This document shows positions 11,039-22,929 of a stretch of 64,000 bases of DNA, piece after piece. This stretch comes from Utricularia gibba (taxonomy: Eukaryota; Streptophyta; Magnoliopsida; Lamiales; Lentibulariaceae), in contig CM007989.1 of NCBI GenBank assembly GCA_002189035.1, forward strand, positions 5,735,001 through 5,799,000, written 5' to 3'. The first letter of the stretch is position 1. The number at the start of each line of letters is the position of its first letter. The translations under genes were made by a program, and so were the position numbers. The notes beneath the pieces were generated by a model. The model had not been told where the DNA came from. It searched no databases and saw nothing but the letters and a program-made list of their open reading frames with translations.

Positions 11039-13080
11039 ATTCTCAACACTGGGATGCCTGCTAGTCTGGTTCCCACTGGATCTGCATGTGTGTATGTGAA
11101 TCTACTTAGGGTTTTTATCGATTCCATTAGATCTGCATGTGTATTTACTCGTGTCTTGATGGCCCAAAGGGAATGGGGCGAATGAATAATCACGTTAAAG
11201 TATGCATAATATGGCTGTGGGTATTACATCTCTGCAGTGGTGTTAGTTTCTCCTCTCCATTACAAGGTGTGAAAGTATGACATATGCATCCGTTTCTTTG
11301 TTCTGAACCTTACATGTTGCAATCTGTAAATCCTGTATTGAAGAAGTGACCACTTGTTACATTGGAGTCATCCAAATTAATCTTGATGATTAAAATATAA
11401 GAGGCATTTGTTCCTATGTATAGAACTAAAGCATTATGGGAGTTGGGCATTTGTTTTATATCATCTTCTCTTCTCTATTCATGTTAATCCGTAGGTCCTA
11501 AGTGTAGTAGGAAGAGGAAGCCCTGGGTTCCCTAGCTGAGATTGAAGTGTGTTTTGTTAATGGGATTAACAGGATTTAAAATAAGGAATATAAACACTAT
11601 TGCTTTTACTCGGTAAACAATATTATAGTACAAATCTTTATTAAAATTATAAATATATTTGTACTTCATCTTCAATAAATAATATACAATATTTGAGATG
11701 TTAGAAATATATATTATTTAAGTTAATAAAAATAATAATAAATTGTAGATTTCTAAATATATATTTGGGATAAAAAATAATAAAAACTTCGTGTTATTTG
11801 TGTTATAAAAAATAGTAAAATTAGAATCATCGCAAATGCAATAATGTTTGGATAAACTTCTTTTTTATTGTCCCCATCGATAATGAAACTTGCATAAACT
11901 GTAAATCTTAATTTGAAGGTTTCCTTTGTAATTAACAAATTTTAATTTCATTATAAATTAAATAATTCAATGAAGTATAATATAAACTGTCAACTAGTTA
12001 CAAATTGTAAAAAAATTAATTTTACTGTATCACCTTTACTACTATTAAATGAATAAAATTATTTTTTATCTTAATCTCATAATAGGATAGTTTCCAAGAA
12101 TCAAATCTTAAGGGGCAATTTAATTGGGTGTATTACATGGGGTTAGAATTGGGTTTAATTATATAGCTATGTTTGCTTTGTGAATTGTAGGTGAATAAAA
12201 ATTAACTCGTCTATATATTTACAAGAACTCATTGAAATAGATTTATATAAATCATGGTGAGAGAAAGGATGTCATTCATGTAAACACATTTTGCATCTTC
12301 CATGTTTGCCCTTCATTCAATACACAAATTCAGATTCAGTATAGATTTGAACATACATGACATCCCATTGGGTGAATTGTTTGCAATCAAGGTATGCTTT
12401 CAAGAGACTCAATTGTAATGTTGCATTTCATGGGTTTTCTCCTTAACCAACATTATGTTGCTCAATTGTGTGATGTTACTTTTCATGTGTTTTACTCATC
12501 GGTGTCTATTTGATATATTTTCATTAATGATTTCACTTGTTGTGCAAGCAATACAATATTTTTGAGGAAGTGTTATGTTATGTTCAGTGGGATTGTTGTT
12601 GCATTGACGTAATACTTAGGATAAATCATTCACTATACTTGCATTGGAAATGTTCCTACATAGAATAAGAGCATATATAAATATTCTCTCACAAAAATGA
12701 TTCCTGCACAAGTGGCACACCAATATAGAACTTGAAATATTATATATATATATATTGTATTTTAATAAATAGAATTATTTATTAAATAATCACGATAAAA
12801 TTAGAATTTTTTATATAAAAAATAATAAATTTAATATAAATTATAAAATATTTTATGATAATTAGCTATATTGATAGGTATATATATAACTAATTATTTC
12901 AATTTTTCAACATTATAAATCATAATGCTTGTTAAATAAATAATAATATAGCATAATATGAATTACTATTGAACACTATAGCTTGAATTTCAATTCAGTT
13001 CAGTTCAGATTTAGTTACCCAACCTTTGTTGGTAGCTGAGTAACCTGAATTTCAAGATTCTTGATAGTTTGTTGGTTCTC
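11039..13080. other. ELOF1 3' region, then AT-rich spacer
   Basis: The first few hundred bases after the stop at 11038 probably contain the ELOF1 3' untranslated region. From about 11560 to 13000 the DNA is very AT-rich and holds no gene I can support. A (TA)n microsatellite sits at about 12740-12756. Confidence 0.5.
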
Positions 13081-13089
13081 AGCTTGGTT

Positions 13090-14192
13090 TTTGATTGATT
13101 GGGTTATGAAAGTCTTCAAAATATCCTCCAATGAACTTCCAGAATTTCCTCAAGAATTATTCTGGTTTGGAGGCTGAAATTGCTGTTGCATCTGCTGGTT
13201 TGGCTTGCGAAATTGTGGAGCTTGATAAGAACGTTGCTGCTACTCCTGAAAATTTTGCTGAAAACCTTGCTGTCCAGCTGATGAACTCTCACCCTTGTAC
13301 GAATTATCACTATTACTCCATCTGAAATTTGGATGATCCCTCCATCCAGGATTGTAAGTGCTCGAATAGGGATCATATTTCTTCCTTTGTGGCTCCATAT
13401 ATCCCATTGCCTTCACATGTTCTTCCTCCATCAATTCGGGACATTTATCAGCTATGTGTCCCATTCTTAGCTTGGAATAAAAATAGTTCCTTCATCATCT
13501 TAGACATGGTTGCCACATTTTTTGTCAGCTCATTTTCTGATGACTTTGGCTTGCATTCCAGCTCATAAACCCTTTTGTTTGAGGCTTGTTTTCTAATTAT
13601 GTGCCTGGAAGAGCTTCCGTGGGAGTCTTTTTCCTCAAAAAACCACATGATGTAGAATCCACCATGGCTCTATACGTGCATAGAAGACCATCATAAAAAT
13701 ACTTGACCAATGCATTGGTCTTAAATCCGTGGTGTGGACAAGAGCCTAGCAGGTGATTAAAATGCTCTCAATATTCACGTAAAGATTCACCATTTGACTG
13801 CTCAATATCACTAATTTCCTTATTCCTTCAGCTTTTGAACTAGGGAAATATTTACTCAAAAATACCTTCTTCATACCACTCGAATCTATGATGCTCCCAG
13901 GCTTCAAAGAGTTAAACCATGTCTTTGCACTTCCTTCTAGTGTAAATTGGAATACCCTCAAGCAGATGGCATCCTCAGTCATCCCAACACTTTTAATGGA
14001 GGTGCAAACAGCAGTGACATTGTCAAGATGTTCATGTGGGTTTTCACTCACTTTTCTATAATACTTTGACAGAAAATTAATCATAGCTTGCTTCAATTCG
14101 TTGGCTGTGTCATCAGAGAACCTAATACACAGCTCTCTATACGTGTGGTCAGCTGTATCAAGCTCATTCAGGGTCTTCTCCTGTTCTGCCAT
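13090..14192 (-). pseudogene. Athila-like gag polyprotein (degenerate)
   Basis: Minus-strand gag of a Ty3/gypsy element. The start is placed at the Met of MAEQEKTLNEL (14192), because sequence between it and the primer binding site looks like leader. The gag core is clear: ENPHEHLDNVTAVC, then LRVFQFTLEGSAKTWFNSL, then GMKKVFLSKYFPSSK, matching the family pattern DPHKHLKEF...LRAFPFSLKDSAKDWL...FLEKFFPASR. The frame breaks near 13770. Further on a zinc-knuckle half GHIADKCPE (about 13440) and the Athila-typical YNPGWRDHPNFRW follow. No protease, reverse transcriptase or integrase remains downstream, so the element is truncated at about 13090. Confidence 0.8.
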
Positions 14193-14356
14193 ATTGAGAT
14201 TAGTTTGAGTAACAACAGGGAGTCTGCTCAACCTAGCTGCTTCTCTCACTCTTGTGCGATTCTTGCTGATAGTTCTCTCGATTTCTGCATGGAAAACAAG
14301 ATCACCTGCACCAAAAGAACGCAAATGCATCAACCGAATCAAAAAACAATTAAACA

Positions 14357-14378
14357 CCACTCCCCGGCAACGGCGCCA
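14357..14378 (-). promoter_or_regulatory. Retrotransposon primer binding site
   Basis: On the minus strand this reads TGGCGCCGTTGCCGGGGAG and lies 3 bp after the LTR end ...TTTATCA. This form of primer binding site, starting TGGCGCCGTTGCCGGGG, is typical of Athila/Tat Ty3/gypsy elements and is complementary to the 3' end of a host tRNA. It fixes the orientation of the element: LTR at higher coordinates, gag at lower coordinates. Confidence 0.85.
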
Positions 14379-14381
14379 ATT

Positions 14382-15003
14382 TGATAAACGAAAAATTTAC
14401 ACGTCGTAAATGTAAATCTTCCTATCAAATAAATTTATAACCTAATACACATTCTAGCATAAAACAATTATGAGCATAGTGATTAGGGTCGAACACGAAG
14501 AGCAGGTGCTTGCTATGTGAAAGTTGATGCATGAAACTAGTGTCACGTTGGTAAAATTGGTATGAACTCATGCTAAGTGCTTAGCATTCTCATGCTTAAG
14601 ACAAACGAAAACAAAAGAGAAAACATCATCCACAATGCACTCATGCTTGAAATCGTCACTAGCTAATCTTAGCTAGGAGTAATAATCCTTGGAAAACAGA
14701 AAATAATCTTCAAGCATGAACTTAGTTCCTGATTGTCTTCATCCTTCTTCCTCCTCAAAAAACCTTCTCCAGAAAATTATTCATGAGTCTCCAAGGGGAG
14801 ATCTGCCTTCTCTCTCATCTTCCCTCCATTTTTGTCCAAAATCTCACTTTTTCACCTCCTTGGACTTTGTGTGTACTCTTTTTCAGACTTCTGTCACCTT
14901 CTCTGCCACCACACTGTTCATATTCAGCTCCTTGGGATTTGTGTTGCGACCTGTGCTGCATTGCTCGAAGGAAGCTGTTAGAAGTATCTTGCCCTGTTAA
15001 ATG
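14382..15003 (-). mobile_element. 5' LTR (partial) of the Athila-like element, family 'Athila-1'
   Basis: The LTR end TGATAAACG (forward reading) abuts the primer binding site. The sequence is shared with 27481-27828 plus 37578-38331 and with 50461-50930 (opposite strand). Common landmarks include ACGAAGAGCAGGTGCTTGC, AGTGTCACGTTGGTA, and a block with TTTTTGTCCAAAATCTC then CACCTCCTTGGACTTTGTG. The expected LTR start (TGATAACAC type) is missing; similarity fades near 15003, where copia sequence begins. Confidence 0.75.
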
Positions 15004-17470
15004 TCAATGAGCTTGTATGGACCCCTAGATTGTAGTGTAGCAAATAGAGGATGTGAGGTGCACAAGACATACTCAACACAAATGAAAGACTGTGGAACTT
15101 GGAAAATTGACAAATGCCAGAGCCAATACCATTCAACCCACAAAGAAATGGTATATATTTGGATTTTTAGTTAGAAAAATGACTAAGTCTGTAATGCTAT
15201 AAGAGATTAGTATCATTTTGATGTGTGGAATCAACAAGGAAAATTTTCGGGGCAATAGTAGGTTCACTCAATCACTTTTCAGCACCTCTATGTGATGCTG
15301 GAAAATAGAAAACTTAGCAAGAACTACCATAAAAGACTGTTTGTTTAGCACATTAAGGCACCTCTTCAATCTCTGCATAGCCAAAATTTCACCTGTATCC
15401 CAATCCTACAACATACAATACCAATTGAAGAAGGGTACATGAATACCAGCATCATCGATCAACAATTTCACAAGTATAAGGTTATATTTTAAGTGAGGCA
15501 CAAAGCTCGAAGCAGAGTTAGTTTTTCCATTCTTCTTTCATCACCAAGGTCGAAGCTCCTTAACAGTAAATGATAAACGGAAATTTCCTAATATCGTTGA
15601 AAATAAAAATAGAAAATCCGTATCAAATAAATTTATAATCCCTAATTTACACAAAATACAAATTTGGAAAACTTGTATAGTGGATATCGGGGTCGATCAC
15701 GAAGAGTTTGTGGTTGCTAAGTGTTTTAGTACATGCATAATTTCGGATAACAGTAGGTCTTAGTGTAAGCTTGGACTAACAGTGGTAAACAAGTTCAGTA
15801 AACAAGGTAGGTAAGCAATATCAGGTTTCTACGCTAAGGTAACAGGTACTGGTTTTGACTCAAACTAATACTAGGACGCCTTAAGGGTCTGCGGGTGATG
15901 TTATGCTAAGCTTCCTAACTTAATTTATTATCTTCCTACACTCACAACTTCAAATAACCTAAGTCTACCCAGGTCATTCATCATATTTTTGGCTTAAGCT
16001 AGTCCCCAATATCATAACCAACATTGCAATTAGGTCTACCCGCATGCAAGGCATATAGAACTAGGTCTACCCGGTTCTACTGGTTCTACCCTGGACTAAT
16101 ACTGACTGATCCTGTCTTAGTTTGTTGGTCTAACTCTAAACCAAGCATCTAAGTTGTAAAACTACTTGCTCCCCTCCTTAGGTCTACCCACGGTTTGTTA
16201 GGAACAAAAGTTAAGGAAGACAACTAAATTTCATCATCAACCTAAACACATACCACCCACTTCTCCTTAAGGCATCCCTAAGACTCTAGCCACTCATGCT
16301 TTGGAAATAAAACACGATTTCATTCATATAAGTTGGCCAAAATGGCAGAAACATTGTAAACAAGTAAAATGCAGAAAGTCGAAATGTTCAGAAAACTAGA
16401 AAGTAAATAAAGATTGTTCTTCCGCCCGTTAGCTACCATTTTGTCTAACATAAACATAAACCATCACTAAATCATGAAAAATCATATTTATCTAACCTAA
16501 ACCATAATAAAATATAACCATTTTGTATTTTGAAATTTAGGAAAAATGTGTGTCATCAATAAAGCAGTTGTCGGCCATATACTCTGCTTTCTTGCTAATC
16601 ATACAATATCAATTATCCCACTTCTGTCCTTGCCTGAAGTTGGAGGTAGCACTCTAAGATGAAGAAAACCTTGCGAGTATTGCATAATCAATATGAATGT
16701 TGATCCCTTCATACTATCGCTTCTTCATATGCTATTCAATGTGGAGCATGAAAGCATAAGCCTTGAAGACTGACATAATGTCATCCATAGCTAAAATTTG
16801 ATTCCATGTGGCAGCATATTTGACATCAGAAACTGCATCAACTTCATGACAGAGAAGGCCTTATTAGCGCAAACTATTGTATTGCATTGACCACATTTGG
16901 ATTTCTTGAAACATAGCATCCAAATCCTTCCAAAGTGCACTCAATTTGGTAAAATATTGAGTTATGCTCATATCCCTTTGTTTTAGATTTTATAGGTCTT
17001 ATTGCACTTGATACAAAAAGTTATTATTTGTTTGTCTATAGTGAGCTTCTAATGTGTTTCACAAATCATAAGAGCTATGCATCCAATGAAACTGGAAACC
17101 AATTACTTTGAGATGGAATTTAGTATCCCAGACAACACAATAATATTGTTCCACATCCAAAAATTGTGAGTAGGATTGTTAAGTGAAAGTTTGGAGACAT
17201 CTTCATGGAGGATCTCAACCATGCTCATGGCACCTAGCACCAAACACATACCGTGATGCTAATTGAAGTAATCGTGTGTTGTTAAGAGATCATTTACTAG
17301 CGATGCATTGGGATAATCTGTTCCACTCAAATGTAGAGGATCAGCCATGCCCAATTTTACTATGGTGACAATTGAACTGATTGTTGAATCAGTTCTATGA
17401 CTTTCTTTCATCTATAGGACGTCTCACTTGTTGGAGAAAAAAGTGAGCAGTTTCTCCATGCTCAGTGTAC
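15004..17470 (-). mobile_element. Degenerate Ty1/copia element, gag to pre-integrase
   Basis: Minus-strand translation, broken by many stops, gives a copia gag near 17350-16900 (MADPLHLSGTDYPN, then LLTTHDYFN and AMSMVEILHED). A pre-integrase region lies at about 15550-15300, with VPHLKYNLILVKLLIDD-like, MLDWDTGEILAMQRLKRCL-like and CLNVLNKQ wording. That matches the copia pattern VPDLKYNLLSVGQLL...GEILA. The element is split at 15570/16559 by a solo LTR. Protease, integrase core and reverse transcriptase were not found. Confidence is moderate because the reading is pieced together across frames. Confidence 0.6.
15571..16558 (-). mobile_element. Solo LTR, family 'Athila-2', inserted in the copia remnant
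   Basis: It begins TGATAAACGG (forward) and ends TGTGTGTCATCA, the reverse of an LTR start TGATGACAC. It is highly similar to 62235-63592 and to 27829-37577 (opposite strand). Shared landmarks include ATCAAATAAATTTATAATCCC, AACTTCAAATAACCTAAG and ACCAACATTGCAATTAGG. At about 988 bp it is shorter than the 1358-bp copy because of internal loss near 16430. Flanks are GTAAA (15566-15570) and ATAAA (16559-16563), a 5-bp duplication with one difference. No internal element sequence is present, so it is a solo LTR. Confidence 0.75.
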
Positions 17471-20400
17471 CATGAACAAGTTAGAACAGAAATCAAACTA
17501 AATGAAATACACTCTGCAATTAAGATGAACTGATCGATGTTGTGTGGAAAGCGAACGAGAGTTATAATACAAAATTGTGTAAAAAGTCACACAGAAAACA
17601 TCTTGTAATGTGTACTTATAAGCAACGAACTAACTATTAAAAGAGAAGAAATATTTCCTATAATCGACCTGTGCCCATGTGCTAGCACAACATTAAGAAG
17701 TTGCTCAACACTGGATAGCAGGTTCCGCTCTCTGGACATCAAGTTTCGTCTTCAAATCCATATTGAGGCAATCAATGGATTTTCTTGGGGAGTATCGCAC
17801 GTCAACTACATCCATTGTCAATGTAAGACTCTCACATGCCCCTATCCTCATGGAATATTCTGTTGAACTACTCTTTTGATAATTGCAAGCAGTATTTAAT
17901 AAAACAAAGGAGTACCTTGTAGACAAGTTGGTTGTTGCTTATTGGAAAATATGACAGTAAACGAAATTTGCAGAAAAAGGTAACGAGGTCTTTCAAATAG
18001 ACTCTAATAACTTTAGTGGTAAATGAGTTGTAGAATAGCATAGAGTCATGATGATAGTGTCTTTTTTAGATCAATCCTATGCAAAGACTATATTTAGATC
18101 GCATGTTCAACATATAAATATTTTTTATGAAATTTGTTTTAGATTTATGACATCTAAAGAAATTCCGATACATCAACAACTTGAGTACATGAACAAATTG
18201 ATTAGGAGATGCTTCATTACACCATAAAATATTGACCTAAAACCACAACCCAAAATAATCATCACTAGATCAATGGGAGAGGAGGAACTATAGTCTTCCA
18301 AATTTATGGCCACATGTACCAAAACCTCCTTCAATATCAAATACCATAAGTGCATTTATAAAAATTCTAAACATTTATTCTACTATATAATACCAATAAA
18401 ACGATTATCATCACAGGGTGCTCATAACATAATGAATCAAGCCCATTCTCATAAGTCGATATTTGAAATAAGAAGTATATTTAGTAATGTTTTCGAAAAA
18501 TAGATATTAACATTTAAGCTATCATATGTTAAAAAAATTATAAAGTGATTAAAAACTTGAAAATACTATTAATTTTTATTTATTTGTAATGTTTGTAAAC
18601 ATAATACTGTAATATTGAAATATCATTTCTATAATATAACTTAATATACATATATATTTAAATTGGAATAAGTTTAATGAATTAAATAATATATTTATAA
18701 ATAATTATTCATTTTTACAGTATTATTGATGGTAATTCTGCAAATGCAAAGAAACCGTCGAAGTAATAAAATAAGATCATATCCACAGGAAATTATTATT
18801 AGAATTTTCTTTTCAAAACAAAGACTTAAAAAGCTTGAAAACAAACTGAAAACAAAAGGAAGATTTGGTTTTGAAGACAATAAAAAAAGTGACATTAGAT
18901 CTAAGATCCACTTTGATTAAAACTTACCTTTGCGTGTGTGCAAATCTTGAAGACTAACATGCTTGCACAAGTTTTGGGAGTGTTATTCTAAAATAGTGCT
19001 ATTCGGTGACCGTTATAGCACCGTCCCTTGTTTTGTAGGATTATGGAATCAACTATGCCAACAAGCCATTTCACCTCTTGTGATAACCCATGTTTTCCCC
19101 ACACCCATATCTAACCCTTACACCTCACACCTCGCAGACAGGTTAGACAGAATGTGCCTTACCAACGATGTCCGATTGAGCCCTTCTCCTTAGGTGTTTG
19201 AGGCCAACCTTTGATTCTCTCACACTCCCTTCGGGTTATGTGATACTAAAGAGCACGTTGATAAAGAAAACGTTGCAAAAAACAGAATCAAACCTCAATT
19301 TAAATGTCAAAAAACATAGTAAAACAGTTACACGCGTAGGATTTGCGCAAGCAAGGTTTCACCGCAGATCCTTAGCCGCAATCGCCTACATGCGCAGACT
19401 CGACTCTAATATGAAAATAGACACGAAAATAGGAAAAATACAAAGGAAAAGTGGTCAAAGACGTCTCTAATGGTTGAGAGGGTGGGGTATTTATAGGAGA
19501 GTAAATCCAATCTTCGTATTGAGCTTATTCGATGGGCTTAGATAAGATCTTCTATCTAAATCTTTTATCCAAATATTCAAAGATCTTCTTCATATCTCTA
19601 TCTTATCCATGAATCTTGGACCGAATCTTCATCATTTGACCGAGTCTTGGACTGAAATTCGTGGCTCATCAAGTCCATAATTTGATGGGTCTTGAATTCT
19701 CCTCAAATTGATCCAAAAATATCTTAAAAATCCATCAAATACAATTTATCTCCAAAAAAATCAAAGTAGTGTGAAAGATGCAAAATTAATTGAGAATAAT
19801 GAGAAAGTGGAATCTAAGATAAGTAAAAACAACACTTAAGAGTAATGGAAGAACATGTTTTGGAACGACAAAAAATCAATTATCAATTATAAATAATATT
19901 TTTAAACGGATAGTAATAAAATTCTTTATAATGTCAATTAATTATTGTAATTTTTTTAAAAAAATTAAAAATATGCATAATGAAGAATTAGATATAGATG
20001 TGAATTATGAAATAAATCACAGTCGTATGAAATTCTCAAACTCCCTTCCCCTATTTCGTGGGTTATTTCACAAGACATACCCATAGCAAATTCCTTATGC
20101 TGCCCTATCTCACCCTTTGGCATATGCCGATGTAAATTATATGTAATCCATGCTCCTAAAAATTCATCCAATTTCATAGTATATTTTATTACAATTAATA
20201 ATTTTGTATATGCATCGAATTATTTAAGTTAAATATATAAAAATTACGGTATAAATAATATAATTATTTAACTTATATAATTATTTTGTAACCAAAATAA
20301 TCATATCCAAAATATATATAAATAACGTTTATGTATAATTTATATACGGATATCTAAAGAAAAATTCACTTGTAATAAATTATGTTATTCTTTTTTTCAT

Positions 20401-20835
20401 TTTGTATTTGAATTATATATTTCTTGTATTTGTAAATGCATATTAATTATTTTTATTATGTGAAAAATATTATACTGTATAGTATAAAAAAAAATAGAGC
20501 TATTTAACAAATAAATACATAAAATGGTATCATTCTGCAAGTAAAAATTTTACAAACACAAGAGGGTGTAGGCGAGAAGCTTAAGTTTGAGAAGAAAAGC
20601 ACCCTGCGGAAGGAAGGATCCGAGAAGCAGAAAGTAACTTTCTCCGTGGAAAGCGAGCGAATGATGCGATAGATATGAGACCGGGTCACTCTGGCAAAAG
20701 CTTCAAGTGACATGGACTGGCAATAAAAGGGATGGATTCTGCATTGCATTATTATTGGCATCAATTCAATACACGAGTGTGGGGTGTCCCAAATGCTGCC
20801 ATGGAAACCACCTCCATCACAAACTCAAGTGTGAA
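17471..20835. other. No recognised gene; AT-rich
   Basis: No family could be named. The open stretch 17705-17926 on the minus strand has ordinary-looking codons (MRIGACESLTLTMDVVDVRY) but matches nothing I know. The stretch 18963-19470 is slightly GC-richer and unassigned. From about 19740 to 20510 it is low-complexity AT-rich DNA. Confidence 0.4.
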
Positions 20836-22467
20836 TTATCGGATGCTGCTTTTTCGACCCAAAAGCTCACGCCGATGTGAACTGTTCTTCAAAGCTCTCT
20901 TCATCAACGCGTCGACAGCTGCACCAATCAACTGGAACAACAAGGCAGCGTCTTTTAAATAAAGGAAAAAAGGGAAGAAACGTAAAGAGGGGCAAGCAAA
21001 GAATGCTGGTTAGCCGCCACCTTTGGTGCTCTTTGCTGTTTTCGGCGAACATGCAGGTTTGCTACCAGACGGATCAAATGCTCCCGCTGGTTACCAAATA
21101 AAATGGATTACACTCTCTAATTATACAAAATTCACCTCTTCAGGCTTCATTGAAAAGCTCATGAGTTAGAAAAGAAGAGTACCTGAAACCTAAGACAAAG
21201 CTGCACCCAATCAAAAAAATCCATCGGAGGCACTTGTTTTCCAGAAGTCTCTATGACAGGAAGCCCTTGCACATTTTGGACGCCGCCTACGGCAGATTTA
21301 GTTTGTCCAGTCCACTGCAGTTACAAGCCATTTATTTCCTTCAGGAAATCATTTTTTGATGACCCCGTGTTAGAGAAATGACAAACATTCGTAACCTCGG
21401 GAAGTTGCCTTATTGCTGCCATATGAGCACCTTCTTGGCCACTTGGGAGAGTGTTATTTGACACATCCAATCTAGATCTCGAAAGATCGGAGTCTGGCAA
21501 GGTCTGTTGAAGGATAAATGATTAGATTATCAAAATGGTTAATCATAAGGAACAAACGAAATGAGAAAACAGAAACAGGGAACACTAGGAGAAACCTCAG
21601 AACGTGCTGCGCTGGTTAGAGCGTTTAGTACTTCCAGCAAAACTGACGCAATGTCCTGGACTTTGATCAGCTTCTCTCTTTCAGAATACCCAGTAACAGC
21701 TTATAGTCAATTATCATGAAACACACTCCAGGAAACCGTAGACAACATATCAAATATGCTCAAGGAAACCGTAGACTACCTGTTTGCAGGAGTGAGTTCT
21801 CCACCATGTTTGATTATGTAGTCATTGTACTGGCTGTATACTCGTCGTAATTCAGGCAGCAACTCACTTTTTTCACCCTTCATAACCTCCTCATCCTAAA
21901 GACCATGAACTCCCAAATCAGAGGGGCGATTGCTTATACATCCTCTTTTAAGGCATAAGAAAACTTCATTAATTACCTGTTGAAGCCGCTGAAGCAGAGC
22001 AGTCTTAAACTGTCGAACTCCATGACCTCGTGAGTTTCTATCCAAGTTATGTGTAAGTGCAAAAGCGTGCACACGACCTGGCGAAAGGACTCAATAATCA
22101 ACTCCAGCGCCTCCCATTAAGGAAAGAATACAAATCTCCACGCAAGAACTCATCTTTACCAAACCAAGCATCAAGAATCGTGCAACGTGAATCAATCAAA
22201 AAATAAAACAACTTTCCAGAACTCACAGAAATAAGCAGCGCGGGGCTCATCCATCGCAATGTGGTTGGCCACGAGAAGAAACCTGTGGATCTGAGGAGCC
22301 AGAGCAACAGGGACCTTTTCACTGTCAAAGGGCGACGCAACATACTCACGTCCTGAAGTAATAAAACTCGTAAATGGTCTCTCAGTATTGGTGCCCTGAG
22401 CTCTTACACGGGTGCTTGGCCTACTCCCAAGACCATTTTGAGGGCTCGCAAGCACAACTTCCGCCAT
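20836..22467 (-). pseudogene. Callose synthase (GSL family) 5' fragment, truncated
   Basis: N-terminal part of a plasma-membrane 1,3-beta-glucan synthase. Six exons join in frame (22467-22227, 22077-21977, 21895-21780, 21677-21596, 21503-21396, 21314-21183), giving 260 codons. Family signatures are LAPQIHRFLLVANHIAMDEP, AFALTHNLDRNSRGHGVRQF followed by KTALLQRLQQ (Vta1-like N-terminal region), and MDFFDWVQLCLRFQ. Exon 7 carries NQREHLIRLVANLHVR (21092-21021), but no in-frame acceptor exists upstream: the nearest AG gives a shifted frame and a TAA precedes it. Exon 8 (20931-20836) reads GAAVDALMK...LGRKSSIR and then stops. Family members have about 1900 residues with many membrane helices and the catalytic loop, none of which is present. 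A short N-terminal protein from exons 1-6 remains possible. Confidence 0.8.
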
Positions 22468-22925
22468 TTTTCCTCAGCCCAAGAAAGAACTTGGACTTGG
22501 AGTGTTGTTGGGAGAAACAAGGCGTAGAATGCGTGTATATAAATTGATTTTGGTGGGAACTTTTTCATCATGGCTTACATATCTTCTTCGCTTTTTGCTT
22601 TTATCCCATAGATTCAACAACGGCTGGCATGTGTTTGGATTCGCAGATGCAGTAGAAGATGGGCGCAAAAGGTGGCCACTGGTTTCCTTACCACCGAAGC
22701 AGAAAACACAGTTCACATATTTCCTTTCTCGCATTTTTTCTGAAGTTGCTCACTCAGCCATCTCCTTTTATGACCGCGTATCCGTGCCACCACTCACTTC
22801 CCGAAAAAGTGAATTCCTGTTAATGTAATGTTTAATAAAAAAAATATAGATTTTTTTGTGGTTTTCGTAAACGCAGAACAGAGCAATCCCTTCATTCGTA
22901 TGAACGTAAATTGAGTATAGAATGT
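22468..22925. other. Upstream region of the callose synthase fragment
   Basis: This is GC-moderate DNA directly upstream of the start codon at 22467 and probably holds the original promoter and 5' leader. Open stretches on both strands here look like chance readings with no recognisable domain. Confidence 0.4.
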
Positions 22926-22929
22926 TAGC

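Noticed and set aside
22502-22828. Plus-strand frame of 108 codons divergent from the callose synthase fragment
   Set aside because: No domain, and it lies in the likely promoter and leader of that gene; probably chance.
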